A stretch of 8,688 bases of DNA, taken from JADZGC01 sp964391595 (GTDB lineage Bacteria > Patescibacteriota > Saccharimonadia > CAILAD01 > GCA-016700035). The stretch is from the NCBI GenBank assembly GCA_964391595.1, contig CAYMMM010000031.1:1-8688 (forward strand), read 5' to 3'. The notes beneath the pieces are model-generated. The model ran no database searches. It saw nothing but the letters and a program-made list of their open reading frames with translations, and had not been told where the DNA came from. Every line of letters begins with the position of its first letter. The first letter of the stretch is position 1. The position numbers and the translations under genes were made by a program. Below are positions 1 through 6,492 of this stretch, one piece after another.

Positions 1-1035
1 TTGAAGAAGGTTACGAAGCCACAAGCGGATGCAATTCTCGCTACTGTGAATGCACTCGCTATACACGTAAAGAGTATGATCTTGAGCTCACAACAGCTAA
101 ATGCCAAGGTGAAGCAGAGTCTGAGTGATCAGAAGCAAAAACGCCAAGAGCAGTGGTGGCGCAAGGTTACCTTCCTTATTCCTGCCGTTGTCGTGGGTGG
201 CCTACTTGTCCTTCTCGCGGTGATTTACGGGGCTGCTGGTCGCCCGACGAACCTTACGATCGCTGGCTTGCAGGTATTTGCTTTCTTGCTCGCAGTCGGA
301 CTGATTATCCTGGCTCATACTTCAAAAGAACAAAGTATTGATCTGCGGCACTCGCTTGAGAACCAGATGATTATCGAGAAGGACTTGTTTGAAAAGCGTA
401 TTGCTTTCATCGAATCTGTCGCAAACGAGCTCGACATGGACATCGCGCAGGTTGAGCTCAAATCAAAAGCCCTTTGGAAGCTTGAGGAGGCAAAGCCATT
501 TGTCGAAGGATTCTCAAACTTGGCTGCAATTATTACGCGCTTCAAGAATCTCAAGACATTCAGTCGTATCGAGCCTACCACGAAAGTACCGGTACAGTTC
601 TCGAATGCAGTAGCAGAGGCCGTAAAGTCGGTGTCTGCAGCCGGAGCGAAGCGCAAGATCACAATCAAGAGTGATGTCCCACTTAATGTGGTGTCACATA
701 CCAATGCTACCGCAGTACACCAGCTTCTTACTTCAGTACTGGATAATGCGATTAAGTTTGGTGATACCGGCTCGGTGGTGCATGTAAAAGTTGAGGCACA
801 TGATAAGACAATTGAGGCGAGCATCATCAATACCGGCCCTGGTATACCGGCCGATAAGCTTTCGCAACTTATGATGCCTTTCTATCGTGCAACTGACGTA
901 TTCCGATTTGACTACGAAGGTCTCGGCCTCAGTCTCTATCTCGACAAGGTGATTATGGAGCACATCGGTGGTGAGCTGATCATTACTTCAAAGCCGGGTG
1001 CGCAGACTATGGTGCGCCTCATCTTCCCGCGCTAA
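1..1035 (+). CDS. Histidine-kinase-like membrane protein lacking the phospho-acceptor His (possibly partial at 5' end)
   Basis: The layout is that of a membrane sensor kinase. A cytosolic N-terminal segment (residues 1-52) is followed by two hydrophobic helices (about 56-80 and 86-106) with almost no loop between them, so there is no large extracellular sensor. A two-helix DHp-like region (about 125-190) and a HATPase_c domain (about 196-344) follow. The ATP-domain motifs are visible: N-box LLTSVLDNAIKF with N249, G1 NTGPGIP (277-283), F-box FYR (294-296) and G2 GLGLSL (307-312). The H-box reads FIESVANELDMDI (136-148), so the usual His of 'SHELRTPL' is Asn142, while the adjacent Glu143 is kept. 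The G1 Asp that normally contacts adenine is Asn277. I infer either a pseudokinase or a kinase that works in trans. TTG at base 1 may be the start, but no upstream sequence or ribosome binding site is visible, so the gene may be truncated. No response regulator is seen nearby. Confidence 0.8.
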   Translation: MKKVTKPQADAILATVNALAIHVKSMILSSQQLNAKVKQSLSDQKQKRQEQWWRKVTFLIPAVVVGGLLVLLAVIYGAAGRPTNLTIAGLQVFAFLLAVGLIILAHTSKEQSIDLRHSLENQMIIEKDLFEKRIAFIESVANELDMDIAQVELKSKALWKLEEAKPFVEGFSNLAAIITRFKNLKTFSRIEPTTKVPVQFSNAVAEAVKSVSAAGAKRKITIKSDVPLNVVSHTNATAVHQLLTSVLDNAIKFGDTGSVVHVKVEAHDKTIEASIINTGPGIPADKLSQLMMPFYRATDVFRFDYEGLGLSLYLDKVIMEHIGGELIITSKPGAQTMVRLIFPR

Positions 1036-1054
1036 TGCATATCTGAAGCTAGGC

Positions 1055-1084
1055 TTGCCCTTACCTGTTCTTCTCCTATATAAT
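1055..1084 (+). promoter_or_regulatory. Sigma70-type promoter for the gyrB-gyrA operon
   Basis: The -35 box is TTGCCC (1055-1060, 4 of 6 to consensus). An 18-nt spacer separates it from a perfect -10 box TATAAT (1079-1084). Transcription would start near 1091, leaving a leader of about 70 nt before the gyrB start. It lies just downstream of the kinase-like gene's stop, with no clear terminator between them, so some read-through is possible. Confidence 0.65.
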
Positions 1085-1096
1085 GAATAGGTAATT

Positions 1097-1119
1097 AGAC
1101 TATCGTTCGTACATAGTCT
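1097..1119 (+). promoter_or_regulatory. Hairpin in the gyrB mRNA leader
   Basis: A perfect 7-bp inverted repeat, AGACTAT (1097-1103) and ATAGTCT (1113-1119), encloses a 9-nt loop. It begins a few bases after the predicted transcription start. No U-tract follows, so it is not an intrinsic terminator. It could stabilise the 5' end of the mRNA or be a dyad for a regulator. Its function is unknown. Confidence 0.4.
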
Positions 1120-1141
1120 CAGGGTAAAAATAGATAGACCT

Positions 1142-1149
1142 AGGAGGGG
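1142..1149 (+). promoter_or_regulatory. Ribosome binding site of gyrB
   Basis: AGGAGGGG is a strong Shine-Dalgarno sequence, but its AGGAGG core lies 13 nt upstream of the GTG at 1161, which is longer than usual. No other in-frame start codon lies between this site and the conserved ATPase region, so GTG 1161 remains the best start. Confidence 0.65.
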
Positions 1150-1160
1150 TTTCCTTACTC

Positions 1161-3155
1161 GTGGCAGAAAAAGATACTACAAAGCGGTCAGCAAAAAATC
1201 CAGTCGACGAGAAGCCTGCCGTGCAGCCGGGCGAGTATTCTGCTGAACAAATTCAAGTTCTTGAGGGATTGGACCCAGTACGCAAGCGCCCGGGTATGTA
1301 TATTGGCGGTACCGGCAGTGAAGGTCTCCATCACTTAGTATGGGAGCTCGTCAACAACTCGATAGATGAGGCACTTGCTGGGGCGGCTACCATGGTCGAG
1401 GTAGCTCTGGAGGAAGACGGCTGGGTGCGCGTGACGGACAATGGGCGTGGTATCCCCGTAGACAAGGTGAAGGCCACAGGGAAGTCGGCACTTGAGACGG
1501 TACTTACTGTGCTCCACGCCGGGGGTAAGTTTGGCGGTGGTGGCTATAAAGTGTCTGGTGGTTTGCATGGTGTTGGTGTGTCTGTAGTGAACGCACTCGC
1601 AACCGACCTGCATGCGATCGTTAAGACTGGTGGATCGATTCACGAACAGACCTATAAGGCTGGTGTCGCTACGAGTGACATCAAAGTTACGGGGAAGACC
1701 AAAGAGACTGGCACGACGATTCGATTTAAGCCAGATGCCTCCATTTTTGAGACGGTAAAGTTTAGCTACAACACCATTCTTGATTACTTACGTCATCAAG
1801 CCTATCTCACCAAGGGCGTGCGCGTTCGACTGATTGATGAGAAGCATAACAAGCGTTTTAGTTTTTACTTCGAGGGTGGGATTCGCAGTTATGTAGAGCA
1901 TCTGAATAAGGGCAAGGAAGCGATCAATGACCCTACATTCTATGTCGATAAGCAACAGGGCGATGTGACAGTTGAAGTCGCAATACAATATGCCGACACC
2001 TTTACTGAGCAAGTGAAGAGCTTTGCGAACAATATCCATAACCCTGAAGGTGGCACGCATCTCACGGGCTTTCGTACTGCATTGACGCGCGTCATTAATG
2101 ACTATGCACGCAAGAACAGTTTGGTCAAAGAGAAGGACGAATCACTGACAGGTGATGATGTACGTGAAGGGCTGACCGCTATCGTTTCGGTTAAGTTGCC
2201 TGAACCGCANNNNNNNNNNNNNNNNNNNNNNNNNNNNNNNNNNNNNNNNNNNNNNNNNNNNNNNNNNNNNNNNNNNNNNNNNNNNNNNNNNNNNNNNNNN
2301 NNNNNNNNNGACATGGCGAAGTCTGAGATCTTCATCGTAGAGGGTGACTCAGCTGGTGGTTCGGCAAAAGGCGGCCGTAACCCAGAGTTTCAGGCTATTT
2401 TGCCGCTACGGGGCAAGATCTTAAACGTTGAGCGTGCGCGACTCGACAAAATGCTCTCAAGTAACGAAGTGAAAAACCTGATTATCGCGCTTGGCACCGG
2501 CATTGCAGACAACTTCGAGCTGGCCAAGCTTCGCTATAACCGAATTATTATCGCGACTGACGCCGACGTCGATGGTTCGCACATCCGTACGCTACTTTTG
2601 ACTTTCTTTTTCCGTCATATGCCACAGGTCATTGAAGCCGGGCATGTATATATTGCTCAGCCACCACTCTACAAACTCTCGATAGGCAAAGAAAAACACT
2701 ACGTCTATACCGATGCCGAGCGCGACGCCTTGCTCAAGGAGCTGGCCGAGAAAGTAGCTGCAAAGCCCGTGAATGCTAAGGCTGCAAAGGAAGCTGCCGC
2801 GACTGAGGTAGAAGAAACCCCTGATGTGGAAACCGCTGAAGATCTGGCCGAACTTGCCATGCAGACTCAGACCGAAGATGAAGTTGGTGAAGCAACGACT
2901 GAAGTGGCTGAGGCAGAAGTGGGAGTGAAGATCCCTGGCTTGTCAATTCAGCGATATAAGGGTCTTGGTGAAATGAACCCTGATCAGCTTTGGGAGACCA
3001 CGATGGATCCAGAAAATCGTGTCATGCTCCAAGTCACCATTGATGATGCCGAAAAGGCCGATGTGATCTTCTCAAAATTGATGGGTGATGAAGTGAGCTT
3101 ACGCAAAGCCTTCATTCAGACCCATGCCAAATCAGTTACGAATATTGATTTCTAA
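1161..3155 (+). CDS. gyrB: DNA gyrase subunit B, interrupted by an assembly gap
   Basis: This is the ATPase subunit of DNA gyrase, which drives negative supercoiling in complex with GyrA. The GHKL ATPase motifs are RPGMYIG (43-49), ELVNNSIDEAL (62-72, with E62, N66 and D69), DNGRGIP (93-99) and GGLHGVGVSVVNALA (133-147). The transducer domain runs to KLPEP (345-349), where the gap begins. After the gap comes the Toprim domain with EGDSAGGSA (394-402, Glu394), PLRGKILN (415-422) and DADVDG (467-472), then the tail motif IQRYKGLGEMNPDQLW (596-611). The missing piece should hold the QTK loop, whose Gln and Lys contact ATP. Both sides are in the same frame. Comparison with B. subtilis GyrB from memory suggests about 85-90 residues are missing, not the 34 implied by 100 N. 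An acidic, Ala/Glu/Thr-rich insert of about 60 residues (roughly 530-590) precedes the IQRYKGLGEM motif. The start is GTG, and gyrA follows directly. Confidence 0.97.
   Translation: MAEKDTTKRSAKNPVDEKPAVQPGEYSAEQIQVLEGLDPVRKRPGMYIGGTGSEGLHHLVWELVNNSIDEALAGAATMVEVALEEDGWVRVTDNGRGIPVDKVKATGKSALETVLTVLHAGGKFGGGGYKVSGGLHGVGVSVVNALATDLHAIVKTGGSIHEQTYKAGVATSDIKVTGKTKETGTTIRFKPDASIFETVKFSYNTILDYLRHQAYLTKGVRVRLIDEKHNKRFSFYFEGGIRSYVEHLNKGKEAINDPTFYVDKQQGDVTVEVAIQYADTFTEQVKSFANNIHNPEGGTHLTGFRTALTRVINDYARKNSLVKEKDESLTGDDVREGLTAIVSVKLPEPXXXXXXXXXXXXXXXXXXXXXXXXXXXXXXXXXXDMAKSEIFIVEGDSAGGSAKGGRNPEFQAILPLRGKILNVERARLDKMLSSNEVKNLIIALGTGIADNFELAKLRYNRIIIATDADVDGSHIRTLLLTFFFRHMPQVIEAGHVYIAQPPLYKLSIGKEKHYVYTDAERDALLKELAEKVAAKPVNAKAAKEAAATEVEETPDVETAEDLAELAMQTQTEDEVGEATTEVAEAEVGVKIPGLSIQRYKGLGEMNPDQLWETTMDPENRVMLQVTIDDAEKADVIFSKLMGDEVSLRKAFIQTHAKSVTNIDF
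2210..2309. other. Assembly gap (100 N) inside gyrB
   Basis: There are exactly 100 N. The flanks are 'PEP' plus a CA- codon (probably the Gln of the usual PQFEGQTKTK motif) and DMAKSEIFIVEGD. The conserved GyrB segment between these points is about 85-90 residues in B. subtilis, so the true gap is probably near 260 nt and 100 N is a placeholder. Confidence 0.9.
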
Positions 3156-3160
3156 GTAAT

Positions 3161-3164
3161 GGAG
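3161..3164 (+). promoter_or_regulatory. Ribosome binding site that sets the gyrA start
   Basis: GGAG (3161-3164) lies 6 nt before ATG 3171. An earlier in-frame ATG at 3159 overlaps this GGAG and has no Shine-Dalgarno sequence at a good distance, so 3171 is preferred. The site lies 5 nt after the gyrB stop, consistent with coupled translation. Confidence 0.7.
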
Positions 3165-3170
3165 CCTCAT

Positions 3171-5571
3171 ATGGACGATACAAGCAAAGACCTCCCAGAA
3201 TCAGACAGCCAAGACACTACTCAGCCTGACGCGTCGACTCTCATCGATAATGATGGGCAAGGTAGTATAAAGGTCCATTCCATTGAAACCGAGATGGAGA
3301 AGAGCTATCTCGAATACGCCATGTCGGTGATCGTTTCTCGAGCGCTCCCTGACGTCCGTGATGGGTTGAAGCCAGTGCATCGTCGCATCTTATACTCAAT
3401 GCATACGCTGGGCTTGCGGGCGAGTGCGAAGTATCGTAAGAGTGCAACCATCGTCGGTGAAGTTATTGGTTCATATCACCCTCATGGAGATACGGCGATT
3501 TATGACTCAATGGTGCGTATGGCTCAGGACTTCTCGCTGCGCTATCCGATGGTGGATGGTCAGGGTAACTTTGGTTCTGCCGACGGTGACCGCGCTGCCG
3601 CCTATCGATATACCGAAGCTAAGATGACTCGCATCGCTGAAGAAATGCTGGCTGATATCGATAAAGATACCGTGGACTTCATGCCGAACTATGATGGCTC
3701 GAAGAAAGAGCCACGAGTCTTGCCTGCGCGCGTACCAAACCTGCTTCTCAATGGTATCCAGGGTATTGCGGTTGGTATGGCCACAAATATCCCGACTCAC
3801 AACTTAAGCGAGGTTATTGATGCTACAGTACATTTGATCGATAGTCCGGAGGCTAATGTTCAGGATCTGATGCAGTTTGTAAAAGGCCCAGATTTCCCTA
3901 CTGGTGGTTTGATTTTTGATGACGGTGGTATTGCTTCCGCATATAGTACTGGGCGCGGCAGCATTACGATGCGCGCTGTAGCCGAGATTGTGGAGAGTAA
4001 AAAAGATCGCAAGGCAATTGTTATTACTGAGCTCCCATATCAAGTGATTCGCGGGACTTTGGTTGAAAAAATCGCAGAGCTGCATCGCGAGAAGAAGGTG
4101 ATTGGTATTAGCGATATTCGTGACCAAACGTCTGATCGAGTCGGCACGCGCATCGTAATCGAGCTGAAGAAGGACGCGTACCCACAGAAGATTCTTAATC
4201 AGCTGTATAAGTTTACGCCGATGCAATCCAGTTTCCACGTCAATATGCTCGCACTGGTCGATGGCATTCAGCCACGGGTACTGAACCTCGAGATGGTACT
4301 CAAGCATTTCCTCGAGCATCGCAAAGAAGTTGTACGTCGTCGTACTGAGTTCGAACTTAAGAAAGCTCAAGATCAAGCACACATCCTCGAAGGGNNNNNN
4401 NNNNNNNNNNNNNNNNNNNNNNNNNNNNNNNNNNNNNNNNNNNNNNNNNNNNNNNNNNNNNNNNNNNNNNNNNNNNNNNNNNNNNNNNNNNNNNGAAGCG
4501 AACATTCTCAAAGTTATTAAGGAAGAGCTGATCGAGATTAAAGAAAAGTATGGTGATGAGCGACGTACTCAGATTGAAGGAAGAGGTGCGGGGACATTCT
4601 CGGACGAAGACCTTGTGCCAAACGAAGATGTCATCCTGACCCTTACAAAGGGCGGGTATGTGAAGCGTATGCCGAGTGACACCTACAAGAGCCAGGGCCG
4701 TGGCGGAAAAGGCATTATGGGTATGACTACCAAGGAAGAGGATGTTGTCCAGGATGTGCTTAAGACAAAGAACCATGATTGGGTACTCTTCTTTACGAGC
4801 AAGGGTCGTGCTTTTAGGGTGAAAGTATATGAAATTCCTTCCTCGGGTCGTACTGCAAAAGGTGTATCGATTGTGAATATCCTTAATCTTGCCCCGGAAG
4901 AGCGGGTTACGAGTGCTCTGACTATGACCAAAGAAGAGCAGGCGCAGTATCTGTTTATGGCAACTCGCATGGGAACCATCAAGAAGAGTAAATTGGCCGA
5001 CTTCGCAAATATTCGCTCGAGCGGCATTATCTCAATTAAGCTTGACAGTGGCGATGAACTTGCTTGGGTCAAGAAGTGTAGCGATGGTGATGATATTATA
5101 CTCTCGACCGCAAAGGCGCAGGCGCTCCGTTTTGGTCAAGACGCAGCTCGACCAATGGGTCGCGCGACAAGAGGAGTGCGTGGTATGCGACTGCGTGCAG
5201 GGGATCATGTCGTTGGTGTCGATATCATCGGCAAGGAAGAAGGATTGATGCTTGTTACCTGCGCGAATGGCTATGGTAAGCTCACGAAGACGGAACAGTT
5301 CACGAAGCACGCTCGTGGTGGCGTGGGGATTAAGGCTGGAGTTGTAACTACCAAGACTGGTGAAGTGATTGATGCTCGCGTGATTGGTTCGAGAGAGGAT
5401 GACTTGCTCATCATTTCAAAACAAGGTCAGGTTATCAGATTACGCTGCGGTGACATCTCTGTCATCGGTCGCGCTACGCAAGGTGTCAGAATCATGAAAA
5501 TGAAAGAGGGTGATACCGTCGCGTCTCTCGCTCTGATGGATGCTTCTGGCGAGCCTGAGACTACCGAATAG
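3171..5571 (+). CDS. gyrA: DNA gyrase subunit A, interrupted by an assembly gap
   Basis: This is the DNA-breaking and DNA-wrapping subunit of gyrase. After an acidic N-terminal extension of about 30 residues, the conserved region starts at IETEMEKSYLEYAMSVIVSRALPDVRDGLKPVHRR. The winged-helix region carries HPHGDTAIYDSMVRMAQ (103-119). The catalytic tyrosine is Tyr147 in AAAYRYTEA, preceded by Arg146. At the two classic quinolone-contact positions (E. coli Ser83 and Asp87) it has Thr108 and Asp112. The tower and coiled-coil region runs up to HILEG, where the gap begins. After the gap come the end of the coiled coil (ILKVIKEEL) and a C-terminal beta-pinwheel with the GyrA box QGRGGKG (bases 4693-4713), which marks gyrase rather than topoisomerase IV. 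A 100-N spacer throws the second half into another frame. This is an artefact, because about 78 residues should be missing. With them restored the protein is about 840 residues, normal for GyrA. It ends in a short acidic tail. Confidence 0.96.
4395..4494. other. Assembly gap (100 N) inside gyrA
   Basis: There are exactly 100 N between HILEG and EANILKVIKEEL. In B. subtilis GyrA about 78 residues (about 234 nt) separate these points, including the AQAILDMRLQRLTGLE coiled-coil segment. The placeholder length makes the gene look frameshifted, although both flanks are intact coding sequence. Confidence 0.9.
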
Positions 5572-5572
5572 C

Positions 5573-5935
5573 ATGGGCTTTGAAGGCAAAACACTGATCC
5601 TTGCCTTCGAGCCAGCCGCGTGCCGTGATTTAGCTTACGAACTTGCACATACATGCCAGATACAGCACCTGGTATCTCGCGAGACTTTTCTGCGGAAATA
5701 CGTCGAGAGTACCTCTGTAGACTGGGATCACATTGTCGCCATAGGGCTGAGTAAACAGCTCAAGCGTGGTCTTGGTGTGGAAACTCGGTTCGTCAACCGG
5801 TTTAAGGGTAGCCCTATAGAAACGGGTGGACCGGAGTTTATTCAGCGGAGTTCCCTTCTTGATCTGCCAGTATCTCAACGCATTACTTGGTCATATTGCA
5901 ATCTTATCTCATATTTGTTTTGCAGAAGGATTCAG
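5573..5935 (+). CDS. Unrecognised N-terminal part of a probable methyltransferase gene, cut by a gap
   Basis: ATG 5573 starts one base after the gyrA stop TAG, with no strong Shine-Dalgarno sequence, so translation is probably coupled to gyrA. The 121 visible residues (MGFEGKTLILAFEPAACRDL onward) run without a stop into the third gap. I recognise no domain. There is an early beta-strand-like stretch (KTLILAF), a central VDWDHIVAIGLS segment and a Cys-containing hydrophobic stretch (WSYCNLISYLFC, about 106-117) near the gap. It could be the N-terminal domain of the methyltransferase that continues after the gap, or a separate small gene. I favour one gene, because the fragment after the gap lacks the start of its fold. 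The two fragments lie in different frames as written. That carries no weight, because the gap length is arbitrary. Confidence 0.6.
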
Positions 5936-6035
5936 NNNNNNNNNNNNNNNNNNNNNNNNNNNNNNNNNNNNNNNNNNNNNNNNNNNNNNNNNNNNNNNNN
6001 NNNNNNNNNNNNNNNNNNNNNNNNNNNNNNNNNNN
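5936..6035. other. Assembly gap (100 N) between the two methyltransferase-gene fragments
   Basis: There are exactly 100 N, as in the other two gaps, and those two are clearly placeholders. The true length cannot be estimated here because the N-terminal family is not recognised. The SAM-binding motif I (a glycine-rich loop after the first beta strand) probably falls inside it. Confidence 0.85.
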
Positions 6036-6467
6036 CCAGCCGCGGTGCCATTAGTTGGTTCACCTGGTCGAGTTATCGTAGCTGGCCCCAATGAAGAATC
6101 GTTTGATCGCATAGGGCATCTGATCGACCAGCATTCTGTGGAGCCGATATTGCTTGCCGATGTGCTGCTTGGGAGGGCCTTTGACCATCACTCGGTTGAC
6201 TTGGTCCTGCTGACCAATCTTCTTTCGTCATCCCTGCACCCCAATCAGTTCTGCCTCTCGCTTGGTGGCTATCTCAAGTCTGATGCACGGATCGTTCTTA
6301 TGGACTGGGAGGTGCATACCGGAGTGGGTCCAGAGCATGAGAGAAAGGTAAGCCGAGAAGATGCAATTCGCATGCTAACTGCTTGTGGCTGGAAATTTGA
6401 GTCAACTTTGCGAACACCTGGATATCATTACGGACTTGTCTTCAGGAATAAACCTCCGGTAAGATAG
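6036..6467 (+). CDS. Class I SAM-dependent methyltransferase, C-terminal part
   Basis: The 143 visible residues read as the latter two thirds of a Rossmann-fold methyltransferase. A strand 2 region (GRVIVAGPNEESFDRI) is followed by ADVLLGRAFDHHSVDLVLLTNLL, which matches the motif around the acidic strand 4 and a downstream helix. GGYLKSDARIVLMDWE corresponds to the 'LkpGGrlvivDw' strand 5 motif. GPEHERKVSREDAIRMLTACGWKF and GYHYGLVFRNK match the usual C-terminal helix, 'aGF' and final strands. Motif I, which holds the SAM-binding glycines, is not visible. It should lie at or before the gap edge, just before PAAVPLV. The substrate (small molecule, protein or RNA) cannot be told. The gene ends 25 nt before the DUF212 start and appears to be in the gyrase operon. 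The true start is upstream, most likely ATG 5573. Confidence 0.75.
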   Translation, partial: PAAVPLVGSPGRVIVAGPNEESFDRIGHLIDQHSVEPILLADVLLGRAFDHHSVDLVLLTNLLSSSLHPNQFCLSLGGYLKSDARIVLMDWEVHTGVGPEHERKVSREDAIRMLTACGWKFESTLRTPGYHYGLVFRNKPPVR

Positions 6468-6479
6468 GGTAAACATTAT

Positions 6480-6485
6480 AGGAGG
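6480..6485 (+). promoter_or_regulatory. Ribosome binding site of the DUF212 gene
   Basis: A full AGGAGG lies 7 nt before GTG 6493. Another GTG at 6488 is too close to the site and out of frame. This fixes the start at 6493. Confidence 0.75.
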
Positions 6486-6492
6486 CTGTGGG

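Noticed and set aside
315..830. Long open frame of 171 codons on the - strand opposite the kinase-like gene
   Set aside because: It overlaps a well-supported kinase-fold gene, is Ser/Thr/Cys-rich with no recognisable motif, and is the typical antisense shadow of a coding frame.
1046..1056. AAGC/GCTT mini-hairpin as a terminator for the kinase-like gene
   Set aside because: It has only 4 bp and no U-tract, and it overlaps the -35 box of the gyrB promoter.
3159..3161. Upstream ATG as the gyrA start
   Set aside because: It overlaps the GGAG that serves the ATG at 3171 and has no Shine-Dalgarno sequence of its own at a suitable distance.
3804..4511. Long - strand open frame of 235 codons opposite gyrA, running through the gap
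   Set aside because: Its length is inflated by N bases that carry no stops, and the rest is antisense to conserved GyrA.
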